A DNA stretch of 64,000 bases from Hyphodiscus hymeniophilus (lineage: Eukaryota; Ascomycota; Leotiomycetes; Helotiales; Hyphodiscaceae). The stretch covers positions 62,001 to 126,000 of the forward strand of contig VNKQ01000018.1 in the NCBI GenBank assembly GCA_016508695.1. The letters run 5' to 3'. Below are positions 51,547 to 63,491 of the stretch, piece after piece; positions within the stretch are counted from its first letter, which is position 1, and every line of letters begins with the position of its first letter. Under the pieces are notes generated by a model, which was not told the DNA's origin, made no database searches, and worked only from the letters and a program-made list of their open reading frames with translations. The position numbers and the translations under genes were made by a program.

Positions 51547-53703
51547 CTACCCATCTGTGTAAGGTGGCGGTAGTGTCATCTCCATGAATCCATCCGACGG
51601 TTGCCGTGGTGCGTCAGGATCTAGTTCAATCCCACTGTCCCTATCGGCTCCTTCTCCAAGGACACTCCAGCTCGCAGCCCCATTAGCGGCAGCTAGTCTC
51701 GCCTCCTTTAGCATCTTCTTCCCCACTTCCCCTAATCCGTGAGCCGCCTCATCATCGCCCTCCATCTCATCGAGAGCCAGTACTCTTCCGCCAAGCTCCA
51801 CATCTGAAACCCTAACGTGATACTCCAAGGCCTTCTTGCCTTCATTGATCAACTCCTCCGTCCAGCCCAAACATCGCTTGAGACTCTGATTCATCTTCTG
51901 GCTGTCAATCAACAATTGTTGATGTTTACTCAGATCAAGCTGTAATCGTTTCTCATCTTTCTTTCGATGCCGAAGATCCGATTCCGCCATAGCACCTGGA
52001 CTCAGTGATCCGTCGTCTAAGGATTCCGATTCCGAGGAATCAAAGTCGGAGTCTGTCTCCGAGTCCTCTTCGCTCATGTCGGATAAGGGAGGTCCTTCTA
52101 CGCCTTCCATGATAGACAGATTTCCAGATGCGCTGCGCATTGAGGCTGTTGTGGCAATGGATAGACGACCAGAACGACTGAGGCGCCTGTATCGACGTAA
52201 TTCGGCGGTCTGCTTCCGCATCTCTCGCTCCAGAGTTCGGTTTATGGCTGCGAGTGAGGAATTCGTAATTTCGAGATCTAAAACTTTTCGTTCTCGTCGA
52301 GCATTTGCTGCGAGCTCGTTCATATGCTCTAACGAATGCCCGGTTTTGATAGGGCTTTGTACCTCTGATGGTCCATCATCGGAGGATGATTGCGGCTCCA
52401 GGGAAATTTCTTCGGGGGTGGAGACGGGTATAGGTGTTGTGATCAAATTCAAGGGTGGCATAGGGGGAGGTGAACTTGTAGACTCCAATGATGAACCACT
52501 GGATATCCGCCGCGACATTTTTGACTCGGGTGAATCAACACTTGCCGATCTTCCATGACTAAAAATTCGTTGGCCACCCTCTATGCTTGCTTTCCGTACT
52601 GATATGATATTGTTCGCTGACTGTCCTCGGCCCACTGCTTGTGGTCGTGCGGCCAAAGGTATTGGAAGGGAAGGTGTATTCCTGAGGGACGCTATGGATG
52701 CATGCTGGTTCAGCTTTTGAGGCGATACTGGTCTCTGTGGTGGTGATAATGTTCCTGGACTTCCTGCCAATCGTGGGGAGGTCATTCGTGATGTCGAAGA
52801 TACTATAGAGCTTGGTTTTGGGGGTGGGAAGTGTGAGGAGGCCTTGAAATCTGGAGTACCATTGGCGTGAAAGAACTTCGGTTGGGACCTTTCCTCCCCA
52901 ACACTTGATCCAATTGCAGATGAACTCGAGCTTTGCGGAGGTGGTATTGAGTCTCCGTTGGCGTAGAAGAATGTCGGGGCATTCTTTGTTTGAGGGACTG
53001 GTTTCGGAGGAGCTTGTGCCGATTTTGCTTCACTGGCAAAGAAGAATTTCGAGTCCGCAGTAGAGGGGCCCGGACTCTTCGCAAACCCACCATCTGATAC
53101 CGCCGGACTGAACGTGACCGTGTGCCTTTTTGGAATGTCTCTATCGAGTATTCCTAGCCCCAGTGAATGGCTCTCGCCCCCAATCCTAGAGAACTCTGTT
53201 GAAGGAGCCGGAGTTCCAATGGGAGTTCCTGTCGGTGTAGTATTTGTGCTATCGACCCTCGATTTTCTCGACCCTGATCTCGGCGTAATATTATTGCTTA
53301 GAAAAGCAGAGACCGGAGTCGACAGATCCTCCCTCGAAGACCCCACTGGCGGTGTGCCATTATTGTCTAAACGCGTTCCCCGTCGTGACAAAGGAGTTGA
53401 AGCAGGTGGTGGAGCTGATCCAGCTACTCTTGGAGTCAAAGGCGTCCTGTTTGCAGTCTTCACGGCCGAGGAACTGAGGGTGGGCATGAGAGGTCGAGTC
53501 TGCTTATCGTATGAAGCCATGTTGTTCGCCGCATTGCCGCTCTTTGCTGTCAATGGAGGATTCCGTGGCATGGCATTGTGGTCGCGGGATTGCAATGGAG
53601 GCCTCAAAGGCGGCCGAGATGGTTGTGGACGAGTGGGTGTATTTTCTTGGTTGTTGTTGCTTTCCAGCGTCTTGGTTCGCAGGCCGAGGAAGGTCGCCCT
53701 CAT
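51547..53703 (-). CDS. Low-complexity coiled-coil protein with repeated FF-x-A motif, unknown function
   Basis: Single exon, 718 aa; I do not recognise a named family. Residues 1-460 are Ser/Pro/Thr-rich and probably disordered. They carry three copies of a short motif: KFFFASE (~219), TFFYANG (~244) and KFFHANG (~276). A coiled coil lies at ~465-505 (RRERKVLDLEITNSSLAAINR, then REMRKQTAELRRYRRLSRSGR), then an acidic Ser/Asp/Glu block. A second helical part is at ~600-680 (LQLDLSKHQQLLIDSQKMNQSLKRCLGWTEELINEGKKALEY). Many SP and TP dipeptides suggest control by proline-directed kinases. No signal or membrane segment is seen. The frame, 718 codons without a stop and with typical codon use, is surely coding. 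A cytoskeletal or septal role is only a guess. Confidence 0.8.
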   Translation of the reverse strand: MRATFLGLRTKTLESNNNQENTPTRPQPSRPPLRPPLQSRDHNAMPRNPPLTAKSGNAANNMASYDKQTRPLMPTLSSSAVKTANRTPLTPRVAGSAPPPASTPLSRRGTRLDNNGTPPVGSSREDLSTPVSAFLSNNITPRSGSRKSRVDSTNTTPTGTPIGTPAPSTEFSRIGGESHSLGLGILDRDIPKRHTVTFSPAVSDGGFAKSPGPSTADSKFFFASEAKSAQAPPKPVPQTKNAPTFFYANGDSIPPPQSSSSSAIGSSVGEERSQPKFFHANGTPDFKASSHFPPPKPSSIVSSTSRMTSPRLAGSPGTLSPPQRPVSPQKLNQHASIASLRNTPSLPIPLAARPQAVGRGQSANNIISVRKASIEGGQRIFSHGRSASVDSPESKMSRRISSGSSLESTSSPPPMPPLNLITTPIPVSTPEEISLEPQSSSDDGPSEVQSPIKTGHSLEHMNELAANARRERKVLDLEITNSSLAAINRTLEREMRKQTAELRRYRRLSRSGRLSIATTASMRSASGNLSIMEGVEGPPLSDMSEEDSETDSDFDSSESESLDDGSLSPGAMAESDLRHRKKDEKRLQLDLSKHQQLLIDSQKMNQSLKRCLGWTEELINEGKKALEYHVRVSDVELGGRVLALDEMEGDDEAAHGLGEVGKKMLKEARLAAANGAASWSVLGEGADRDSGIELDPDAPRQPSDGFMEMTLPPPYTDG

Positions 53704-54985
53704 GTTTAGCGCGACTCGGGACTTGGATGTCTCAATGGATCAGGTCAACATTGGAGAAAATCATCCCTACTGGATTGCGACAAAAGAACCACTTCGCGAT
53801 GAACAAGGAGAAGACAAGAAGTTCTTGTTTACTTGAAATCTAATAGTGCTATCTATATACGAACTCCTTGCCATATACCACGTTCCTCGCATTAGTAGAG
53901 CGGAGTATGACTTTCTTTCTTTCACCGACTTTGTCAACAATGACCCCCCGTCTGATTGGAATTCATGCGGTAACGCTGGGCGACCGTTTAGAGGCCCGCC
54001 TTCCTCTGAGAAGCGGAGAGCTGCCCACGAGTCGCGTCATTTTGCGCGAGGATAGCCCCTTGAAAGGATCTTCTGGTGGCTTTGCGGCTGGGCTGGGGTG
54101 TTTGTGTCGTTTCAAAACATTCTACTTCGAAGTACGGAGGTATTGCTTGTGGTACTGGCCCCCTCTCAGGCTGGCAGCTTTGAAAGATAAACAAGAATAC
54201 ACAAAGTCCATAGTTGGAGCAGATGATTCTTACTCTTGATATCGGATGCAAAGATAATACAGTCCGAAACAAATCTCTACTCCAGACTACACTACGCAGC
54301 CGGGGAACTTTACGGGATTGTAAGAGGAGAGGAGGGCTAGTAAGTGGTGAACGAGAAAGGAAAAAGTAATTCCGAACAGTGCAGTTTGATCGCAAACGTG
54401 GCGGCTAGTGTTTCTCGTTTGATTCATTTGGTTCCTAATCGTTCGGAAGTGCTCAGCGACTCGGGATTTACTCCCCCGTGCATTGCTACATTTACCCCTG
54501 TTTTGGTAGAGATGATATCAAACCCCTTTTTCGACTTTGAATGTACCAAAGATGGTTGAATTGTGAGATTGTACCGATGTACGAAGGGCTAGGATATCGG
54601 CTCCTGAATTGGGGAGGATTGACGCACTTCACTGGGATCTCTTACTTTCCCATCCCACCACGTAATAGTGCGACTTCACAGGTTGCAATATTTCCGCTAC
54701 TGGCTATCCCCAAGATCTGGCTTGGGATGTTTCATAGATCTATTTTCTACCACTACTTTACAAGCGCTCTGAGTTTACATGCACGTGGCTCTATGACGAG
54801 GCTTCCTCGCACCATGTGCGTTGCTGCTTCTTCTGCCCCGAATCGTCTCGATTGAGACTTATGAGATCTTTCCAAGCAGAATCAAGCCAGCGTCTCGGCA
54901 AGTTATTCCGTACTTTTCTTTTGCCACAGTGTGCTCAGCAGCACCGGAGCGGTGAGGGCGACCCGAATTGGAAACCCAACCAAGA
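53704..54985. other. Intergenic, 1.3 kb
   Basis: Promoter side of the coiled-coil gene and 3' side of the MATE gene. Open frames up to ~135 codons on the minus strand (53988-54395) have no domain. I see no repeat. Confidence 0.5.
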
Positions 54986-56528
54986 TCAGTGCGAGACCGA
55001 CATCACGTCTTCACGACGATTTACAGATTTTTCCACCTCTTTCTCCCAGTTGATCAGAAGTATCCAAAGCGTCTGAATAACAGCCAAGGTTGCACTACCT
55101 ATAACGACACCTGTCCAGAGCCCAAAGAGACCCATTCCTCGAGAGAAGCAGAGATAATATGCAGATGGTATTCCGAACCCGTAATAGGCCACCACGTTAC
55201 TGATTCCAGCGAGATGAGTCTTTGCAACACCGCGAAGGATGCCAGCGGCGCCACCGTTGATGAGGTCGAAGACCTGGAAGGTGGCAATGACGGGGAGAAC
55301 ATGAGCAGTAAGCTCGACCACGGCTTGTGAATCGGAGAAGATGTAGCCGTAGAAATTCTTGATCGACATGATGACGACGAATTCTATGAAACCCACAATG
55401 AACGACAGGATATATGGGATTCGAGCAACGAATCTAGCCCCTTTGTCGTCACCACTTCCAATCAGGTTTCCAATCCGGTGGCTTGCTGCAACACCTAAGC
55501 CCAGTGGACCTGTACACAAGATCAAATCAGAAGCCATGATTATCTGGGAATTAATCAGCGTTGAAGTTTTTGAATGGAAAAGAAGCATACTCCTTGTGCA
55601 CCGATCGACGTCGGGTCTAGTGTCGCCGTTATCATTGCAACAGTTTCAAAGCTATCACAAGTCAGTAAAGATATCAGCCGATATAGATGTAGAAAGCTTC
55701 TCACGTCCACGATTCTGCTGCACACGTGAGCATACCAGACACAACAAGGGCTGTAAACTCGCCCCAACGACTGAGAGATTTTTTTGAAAATCCTCCCCAA
55801 CCCCGTCTGGCATTCGCACTCTTGTAGGTGAAGGTGCAAAGGAATACAAGAGTCGAAAGATGATACATTATGTGTGCTAGTGGCGCGCCCCACAGTCCCA
55901 AGTCGAGCAGGTGGACCAGAACGTAGTTCGCAGCACATCCTATGATTGCAGCCGCTGCAATAAGCCCTCCTACAGCATCGCTTTCCCCTTGTACTTGCAA
56001 GAATTTCTTGAGACATTCTGCCACTATCTGGAACAACCCACCAGGAATCAGTATCCTAAGGAAGGTGGCTGTCACGTTGGCGAACTCCTCGTCCTGCCCA
56101 AGAGCGACGAAGAGGTGAGCTGAGAAGAACCACAGCGGCGCGATAAGGCACAGGAATAAGATGACGAGGATCATGGCACCTCGTTGAAGGTATATTCCTA
56201 GAACGTGGGAGTTTCCGGATTTTTTCGATTCGTGGTAGGCCTGGGAACACAGCGTATCCAAAGCCGTCGAGCCTCCAACGGCCAACATCGAGCCCGTAGC
56301 GGTGGCAAACATGTATGCAAACGATGCGGCGCTGAGCTCAAGAGTTCCCAAGTGGCCAACAGTCAAGACGCTGAAGGCCTGCACGATATTTTGCAGCCCA
56401 AAGGAGATGGCGATCGGGAACATATTTCTGGCCAGCTTGGCCAGTTCCGAGCCATAAGTAAGCTGCTCTTTCTTGTCGAGCGGCGCATCGGCCTGGCTCC
56501 CGCCCAGTAAAGGGCTGTTTTCATCCAT
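54986..56528 (-). CDS. MATE family efflux transporter
   Basis: Three exons: 56528-55705, 55651-55591 and 55543-54986, 480 aa. The N-terminus MDENSPLLGG is followed by two MatE halves with about 12 helices. Signatures include FPIAISFGLQNIVQAFSVLTVGHLG (helix 1), MLAVGGSTALDTLCSQAYHE, the highly conserved loop of eukaryotic MATE proteins, FLQVQGESDAVGG, and in the second half GLGVAASHRIGNLIGSGDDKGAR. The 61-nt middle exon encodes FETVAMITATLDPTSIGAQ, also conserved. Fungal members such as Erc1 export organic cations or metabolites at the vacuolar or plasma membrane using H+ or Na+. The cargo here is unknown. The open frame extends upstream of 56528, but this ATG fits the family start. Confidence 0.92.
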
Positions 56529-57380
56529 TCTAGAGAAGTAGAAGCCAGAAGGCAGAGATCGGATATTGTTGAAGATGGCTCGACACTGTACGAGTACCAT
56601 CCAATATGTACCTCCCAGACAAAAATTTGAGTGTGTCGAAAGTGGGAGGTGGGCTTGGCCATTCGCTGCCGGCCGTGAAAGGCCCAGATGCCGTCGGCGA
56701 TAAGCGATGAAGAACACCAGAGGTGATGCTTTTGGAGTCGAAAAATAGCGAATTGACTTCCTAGCGGGAGGCTCCCGAGGAATGTGCTCTCTTTAGCCAC
56801 TTGAACCTGGTTCTTCAGATTTCAACGAAACGGATATAATAACCCCGACAACCCGCATTTTCATCCTCCTAACCTTGATTTGCTTGAGATATCCAATTTG
56901 CTACTTAGCAACCTCGAAGTATGGACTATCAGTCGAACGTCACTACGAAAGGAGATGGCCACTTTTTATTTGTTTCCCCTTATTAATTCACTAATGACGA
57001 GTGTCGGTAGGTGTTCATAATGGTCTGATACAGCAAATCATCTTCGCGATATGAGCCCTTTGTAGAAACGTCTAAGTAGATGAGAGCCTCTACGCTAGAT
57101 AGCCACTCACTGTTCCCTTATCCCAGGTGGATTCTCCTCATATGTTGGCGGCTTCTACTCGCGCAAAAACTCAACTCACTGCAGCCTCATCTGATGTATA
57201 TCAAAGAGTTCCATCTGCTTGTGCCGTGATTAGCAGAACTCCGCATATGCCATGTACTCCTTCGCTGAAATGTCCCCATACGCCACGCTATATATCCTTG
57301 CAAAAGGTACAACAAAATGCAATAATCTAGAAAAATCAAAGCAAAATGCTCCCGTAATTTTCAACGCCGATTGCATAACT
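56529..57380. other. Intergenic, 0.85 kb
   Basis: Upstream region of the MATE gene and 3' side of the F-box gene. No gene or repeat is seen. Confidence 0.5.
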
Positions 57381-59400
57381 TCAGGTGATCGTAATACCGG
57401 TTTGAGAGCCGAGCGCGAGATAGGTCGAGACTTTGATAGAGGGAGGGCGGCTATGGCCAACAGTAACCGAGGGAGTGAGTTGACCATTCTTCGCCAACGT
57501 AACATCTGCGGGTTGTTCTGCTGTCTCGATAAAAACGTTTGGCCGTGATTGTGCGAGACTTCCGACAATTTTCTCGCTCCAAATACCTGTACAAACATTG
57601 TCCTTGATTTCGAAGTAGGGATTAAGGCTAGGAAATTGAGAATCTGAAACTCATTAGCGGCGCCTGGAAGCTTTATTTTCCGAACTCACCCAGATCAATG
57701 AACTTGATTCGGAGGAACTCAAGTGTCGCCAATACATTTAATGAGCGACATGCCGAGAGAACCAAAGACTCGAAGGCCAGGACAAAGTTCGAGTCCGTGA
57801 CTCCAGACCCATCATTCCACTGATACTGCTTGCGACAAACATTTTTGACTGTGAGATCAATAGTCTTCAGACGAGTGTTCCGCTTATTCGAATGAGCAGC
57901 TGCACTGTCGAAGAAACGGCTACAAAGTCGACCTGTATAAGCAAAGTGCTCCAATGCAGGCATGGCTCGAGCCATCTCTGAGCAGAAGTGCATGTTCAAG
58001 TTGACTTTCCTATAAAAGGAAGGACAAATAGCCTCCCGCCTATAGTCAGACTCCAAGACAATGTTTAGGTGAGTGAGATTTTCTGGTAAGTATGGAAAGA
58101 TTCTGGCCATGCAGATGTAGCTTTTCGACTTGGGTTTAGCATATGAACCATGCCATTCGCTGAGATTCGGGAGGGCGTTTGCAATAACCTGAAAATCATC
58201 GTTCGTCCGCAAGAGATTCCATTGCCCTTTGCAGACCAAGGTTGTGATCCTATCAAGAATTGGCAACTTTTGGCCGTTTCGATCATTTGCAAATTGCTTT
58301 ACCATTGGTGGTTTCTTTCTCTCTCCACCCTCCAAAGTCAAAACGCAAGCCTCGCCAAAGGTAAGTTGAATGAACCGGAAGACCTCCTCTAGAGTACAGT
58401 TATTATGAGGCGAATGGAACACTGCAAGCTGACTAGGTTCGTTTTCGGAAAGATGAAGTGGTGCTGTCGGACGATTGGGCGTAATAGATGGTCCTCGTAA
58501 TGTTCGATCTGTTACGGTCTTCTGTTGGAAGACGGGAAACCAAATTTCAACGTGTTTGACGTAGGGAGTTAGGTGCGCTTTTCCAATGAACCAATTCACA
58601 GCTTGATCTATTGACTCTTTAGTGCCTTTGATCTTGATGTGGCGATAGAGCCGATCCTGAATGAGTTCTTTCCATTTCTTGCTGACAAGTGCCAAATCCG
58701 AAACTTCTCGTCGCCGGCAGTGTCTTAGCTTGGTATTCCAGTTTCGGAGCGATTTTGACATGTCTGCAGGGGATGTTCGAGAGGATGCTGACAAACGCAC
58801 ACCGAATAGATGGTCCAGAATGCACTCATGAATCTCGATTGGGAGATTGCAGAGTGAGGAGCTTTCCGATTGTGTAACTTGGTGTCTACCACCGGAAATA
58901 TCTAGCTCATTTTGAAAGGCGCCCAGACTTGACATAATTGACGGTGGATTCGTAGATTCGGGGCTTGAACGGCTCGATTGGACGACCTCCACGCCGTCAA
59001 TTTCATCAGTCAGGTCATCTTGCAGACCATATAGACTCGACCCAATCGAGGGTGAGACTGGATTTGTTGGGTCAGAATTTGTATGACGAGGAAATTGGAT
59101 ACGGTCTTCCGGTTCGTCTTGTTGTGGAAATGGAGTACTACTGGGTCTCGCGGGTGGTACAATATCCTCCTCCTGCTCATCCTCGTCATCCTGTGTCTTT
59201 GGCTGTTCGAGACGCAAAGATCGCGTGATCGATCGACTGGAAATAGGCGTAGACGGTCCTGCCGACGCAGGCGTTGAGGCGGTTGTTGTAAGTCGGAGGG
59301 GACTTTGATCATCATCTCGAGGCAAGACTTCTGTTAACATCATGCCAATCTTCGTCAACTGGCGCTCAAGAGCCTGCCCTGTCTGAGACGCCTCCTCCAT
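57381..59400 (-). CDS. F-box-like fungal protein (WSEKIV-tail family)
   Basis: Two exons: 59400-57690 and 57643-57381, 657 aa. The last exon was found by following the frame past a GTGAGT donor. It encodes NPYFEIKDNVCTGIWSEKIVGSL, the ending expected for this family, so stopping at the first in-frame stop (57673) would miss it. Residues 1-180 are disordered and acidic. An F-box-like segment lies at ~188-255 (LCNLPIEIHECILDHLFGV, then DLALVSKKWKELIQDRLYRHI). A leucine-rich-like body follows with IANALPNLSEWHGSYAKP and MARIFPYLPENLTHLNIVL. By family, it may recruit substrates to an SCF ubiquitin ligase. Targets are unknown; such genes are numerous in Pezizomycotina. Confidence 0.85.
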
Positions 59401-60418
59401 GGACGATTCGAAAGCTCATCAACGGCGTTGTATGAGCTGGGGATGTACAGGTTTCGCTATTGAACGATGTCGACGAGTGCGCGAAGACCACTTCGGAATC
59501 AGAAGTTCAGAAGATGAAGTGTTGGCGGTACGACGAACTGGTATGCCCTGCAGAGTTGGACAGAAGGTACTTAGGGACCCTATGTGATGCCTGTCTCGTC
59601 GCAATCTCAAGGAGGGGCGGGCAGTGCAAAACGCCGCGTAGACGGGAAATTCTTAGGTTATTTCTGCGCTACTCGTAGAGTCGACCAGAGCTCATTCGAC
59701 GTGATGTAGAGAGGAACGGGAGGATGAACGACGTTCTTGACTTGAGTGTTGGTGCCATGAATAGCATCAGATTGGCGTCGGTGGTCTTAATATCACCTTC
59801 GCGCACTCTTCAATTTGGGTGGAGGCGAGGTGATTGACGCTTGGCGCTTGGCGCTATTCTGGGCGGGTCTGCGGCTGCCGGATTCAGAGTGCCGCCACGT
59901 GAATCTTGACTGCCGAGAAGCCACCAGAGAACATGAAAACACCAAAACGTCAGAACATCGAGACATCAATACGCAACCACTCTGAGCCTTGTATGTCCAC
60001 CACGTTCTGAAGCTGAAGACCCAGAGAAGAGATACCTGCTACTCCTACTGGTCCAAGATTTTTTTCATTTCTCCCTCACAGTGCTGACTAGCTCATGGCA
60101 CTATTGAACCCCTAGCTACCAGTACCGCTTACGTGATTTCTGTCATTGCTGCAAATTCAGACCGCATTCCCGAACTCTCTGTTTCTATCCAGTGTCACTA
60201 TTCCTTCTGCTTTGAGATGTCCTCACCATTATGTCTATACAGATTGCTCTGTTAGGTCATATATGCGAGATTACGGGTCTTACACACAGGTTGAGACAAG
60301 AGTCCCCCCAAAGTGCATGGTCTCCTGTCGCTCTTAAGTCCATCAATCCGCTATATATGGGACGTGAACACACACGCAATATTGGAAAGCTCTCATACAG
60401 AGAGTGAAGAAGGCCACA
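59401..60418. promoter_or_regulatory. Divergent promoter region, 1.0 kb
   Basis: Lies between the starts of the F-box gene (minus) and the Zn2Cys6 gene (plus). Open frames here are short and featureless. Confidence 0.4.
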
Positions 60419-62257
60419 ATGTCCGGTTCACGATCCACCACAGGGTGTTGGACTTGTCGGATAAGAAGGAAAAAATGCGACGATGGAAAGCCTTCTTGCC
60501 ATGGGTGCACATTTCGCCAGTTAACATGCCATGGTTATGGTCCTAAACCCGCATGGATGGATAGTGCTGAGAGCCAGAAAGCGGAAGTCGAGAAAATAAA
60601 GCAGGCTGTGAACCAGAACTTCAGGTCAAGGAGAGCATACCGTATCTCGAAGTCTACAGCTCGCTCTCACCCAAACTCGAAAGCTTCTGAAACACAAAAA
60701 GGTCTCGCCTCGAACTCCGCCTTGACAGGTTTGACAGACAGTTTGGACGAGAACATCGCAAGGTTTGCAAATCTGAAGCCAACGAAGATAGAAGGCGTTC
60801 CTATGACCTCCTCTCACCTTGAGGCAAGGTCTCATCTTCCAGATATCACTGCTCAGCTGCCGACAGGTTTGAGTCGGCAGCCTGATGCAAAAATTAAAGC
60901 CTCTGGGCGATCCGAAACAAAAGTCTATCCCTTTTCCTTCCATCCTGACGCACCGCTGGCTGAAAACGAACACGAACTCTCTCTGATCTTGTACTACTTG
61001 AACAACGTCTTCCCGCTTCAGTACTACTTTTACCAACCAGCAAGTCTGGAGCGAGGCCGAGGTTGGGTTCTTGGTCTTCTCCTAAGAGCACGGTCTTCAT
61101 ACTTTACCGCGTTGGCCTTCTCATGTGTGTATCAAATTTTATTCATTCACCGAGGCAATATTTCCATGCAACAAAAGTTGTTAGTGGATTTTGACAGGTA
61201 TCACTCCCTTGCCCTCTCTGAGCTGCAAGCACAACTGGATATCCTGCCCACAGTTTCTGGCTATGATCATCTAAGACTGGGCGTCGATATCTTGGCATGC
61301 ATGATGCAACTGATGTCCATTGAGGTCTTCCGGGAAACGAAAGAATGGGATGGATTCAAAGATAATTGGGAGGTTCATCTGGACGCAGCAGGGGCTTTGC
61401 TATCCGTTATCGGAACTGATCTACGAATATCGTCTGCCTCTTCGCCGTCATCGTCTGATGGAGAAGGAGACACAGAGCAGCCACGCCTACTGACTGAAAC
61501 ACAAAGCCTTCTGCCGCTCAACGAAATTGCTGCGCTGGACCTTTTTATGACCTCCTATATGTGGGGGGACATATTTAGATGTGCCAGCACCGGTCATAGC
61601 TCTTCTTCGGACTTGTTTTCGTACGTTTCATATCTAGAAGAAGACAGAGTCCATCTCGATAGAACAATGGGATGCCGAAATTGGGCCATGATCGGTATCA
61701 AGAAGATTTCAAGTCTGGAGACTTGGAGGCAAACAATGCGGCAATCTCGAACCCTCAATATCGAAGCGCTCTCTCGACAGGCAGCGGAAATCGAAGCGGA
61801 GCTTCATAATGGCTTGGAAAGCGTTTTTAAGGATCAGAGCACTCTGACTACATACGAGCAGGAGTGCAATCTCGTCACACAACTTTACGCCTTATCTGCT
61901 CTCGTCTACCTCACAGTAGTTGTTTCTGGTAATTCCCATCTCTTACCTAGAGTGCGCTCGACTGTAGCAAGCATAATGCATTCAATGAAAGTGCTCCCAC
62001 AACACTTATTGATACGAGTTTCTTGGCCGTACTGCGTTGCAGGATGCATGGCAATCGACTCTCAAAAGAAAGACTTCAAACAGCTTTTGACGGACGCACA
62101 TACAGCTGGGAATATGCTGGGCACTCTCTGGAATGGTTTGGAAATTATGGAGGAGTTCTGGAGGTTGCGTGAAGATGCGGAGTTCATGCAAACGGCAAAC
62201 AAGTGTGCGTGGGCAATAGCCATGGATAGCCTAGGAGCGAAGATACTCCTCATCTGA
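60419..62257 (+). CDS. Zn2Cys6 transcription factor with Fungal_trans_2 domain
   Basis: Single exon, 612 aa. The binuclear zinc cluster is at residues 10-37: Cys10, Cys13, Cys20, Cys27, Cys30 and Cys37 in the order C-x2-C-x6-C-x6-C-x2-C-x6-C, with the basic RIRRKK loop. A short helical linker (~50-70) may dimerise. The regulatory domain starts at ELSLILYYLNNVFPLQYYFYQP and continues with LLLRARSSYFTALAFSC, the entry signature of the Fungal_trans_2 (acr-2-like) domain. It ends with RVSWPYCVAGCMA and GTLWNGLEIMEEFWRLREDAE. The protein should bind CGG-type sites in the nucleus. Its target is not evident. The ATG at 60419 is preferred to the longer non-ATG frame. It is convergent with an SDR gene 200 bp downstream. 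Confidence 0.92.
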   Translation: MSGSRSTTGCWTCRIRRKKCDDGKPSCHGCTFRQLTCHGYGPKPAWMDSAESQKAEVEKIKQAVNQNFRSRRAYRISKSTARSHPNSKASETQKGLASNSALTGLTDSLDENIARFANLKPTKIEGVPMTSSHLEARSHLPDITAQLPTGLSRQPDAKIKASGRSETKVYPFSFHPDAPLAENEHELSLILYYLNNVFPLQYYFYQPASLERGRGWVLGLLLRARSSYFTALAFSCVYQILFIHRGNISMQQKLLVDFDRYHSLALSELQAQLDILPTVSGYDHLRLGVDILACMMQLMSIEVFRETKEWDGFKDNWEVHLDAAGALLSVIGTDLRISSASSPSSSDGEGDTEQPRLLTETQSLLPLNEIAALDLFMTSYMWGDIFRCASTGHSSSSDLFSYVSYLEEDRVHLDRTMGCRNWAMIGIKKISSLETWRQTMRQSRTLNIEALSRQAAEIEAELHNGLESVFKDQSTLTTYEQECNLVTQLYALSALVYLTVVVSGNSHLLPRVRSTVASIMHSMKVLPQHLLIRVSWPYCVAGCMAIDSQKKDFKQLLTDAHTAGNMLGTLWNGLEIMEEFWRLREDAEFMQTANKCAWAIAMDSLGAKILLI

Positions 62258-62458
62258 CGGCAGAGAATGGCTTGAATTCCTCAAATTACTTGGAGGACAC
62301 AAATCGTTCGCCTCAGATGGAATCGATTCTCAGCTTTGGTCAACGTTGGGCCGACATGATTGCGTGATTGAACTTTCGATCGAGTTACTGCTCCCACATC
62401 GCTGGTTCGCTGCAACCACCATGTCGAAATCATAGAAGCCATAACTGTTCACGAAAGT
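62258..62458. other. Short gap between convergent genes
   Basis: 201 bp between the Zn2Cys6 stop codon and the SDR stop codon. No motif is seen. Confidence 0.5.
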
Positions 62459-63491
62459 TCACCGCTCGAACTGGGACTTCCCAAAGCTTCCCTTCAATTC
62501 CTCCTGCAACAATCCTCCATCAACGATCTCCTTCTCCCTCTCCATCAAATCATCCACACTCCAATTCGCCCCCATATACCTCCCGTTCATGAACTTGGCT
62601 TTTTCAGTCGCCAGCCACAATGCCGCGCCGCCCGCAAGCGCATGCGTATCCAAGCTGAATTTGACGAAGGCAGGTTTGGTGATTCCAGTCATAACAGATC
62701 CAGGGTGTAAAGCAACGGCAGATATGTTGGGATTCTCCACACCTACGAATCGCTGGATTTGTATCTGAAGGAGCTTCGATAGGGAATAAGAGGATGTATT
62801 GGGGATGATCATGATTCCTGCTGCCGAGGTGATGTTGATGATGGTCGCCGGCTTGGATTCTCCCACTAGCTTAAGGAACTCCTGGGTCATGAGGAGAGTG
62901 CCTTTCACATTCACTTCCTATCCGTGGCCATCAGCACAGGATTCCATCTATACCGTCTGTCTCTCACTTACAAAATCATACCAGAAGTCCTTCGGATCCA
63001 CCTCCTTGATGGGCAAGGCTGATTTACCAGAACCAGCATTATTGATCAAGACATCCGCCGTACCGAATTCCTTCTTAATCGAAACATAGAGCGCTTTGAT
63101 GTCCTCTTCAGACCGGATATCGATAGCATGGGTCTGGACCTTGATATCCGGATTGAGCTCACGCATTTCGGCAGCTGTAGCTTCGAGTTCCTTTGCATTG
63201 CGAGCCACAAGCACGAGAGCAGATGCTTTGGCTTTTGCGAAAGATGCGGCGAATGCCTGGGCATCATCGTATCGTCAGTATATCTTCTGGCACCAATGAT
63301 GACCGGGACTGGTTCGGATGACATACGTGTCGGCCTAAACCTTGGCTCGCACCTGTTACAATGACGATTTTCCCTTTCTGCGAGAGAGCAGGCGAGCTGG
63401 GGGAAATAGATGGGTATTCATCTCTGTAGGCGTTCTTTGTAAACTGCGATGAAGTGACGAAGAAATCATCTGGGAGTGCGGAGAGATCCAT
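62459..63491 (-). CDS. Short-chain dehydrogenase/reductase
   Basis: Three exons: 63491-63327, 63256-62972 and 62917-62459, 302 aa. The cofactor motif TGASQGLGRH spans the first exon end. Then come DVLINNAGSGKSALP (NNAG), and the catalytic Ser in INITSAAGIMIIP with YSLSK (Tyr and Lys). ALHPGSVMTGIT follows the active site. A ~30-residue N-terminal extension (DDFFVTSSQFTKNAYRDEYPSI) precedes the Rossmann fold, a feature of a fungal secondary-metabolism-type SDR subgroup. The ATG at 63491 is the first in frame; the upstream frame continues only to a GTG. The substrate is unknown. It could be regulated by the adjacent Zn2Cys6 factor, by proximity only. Confidence 0.88.
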
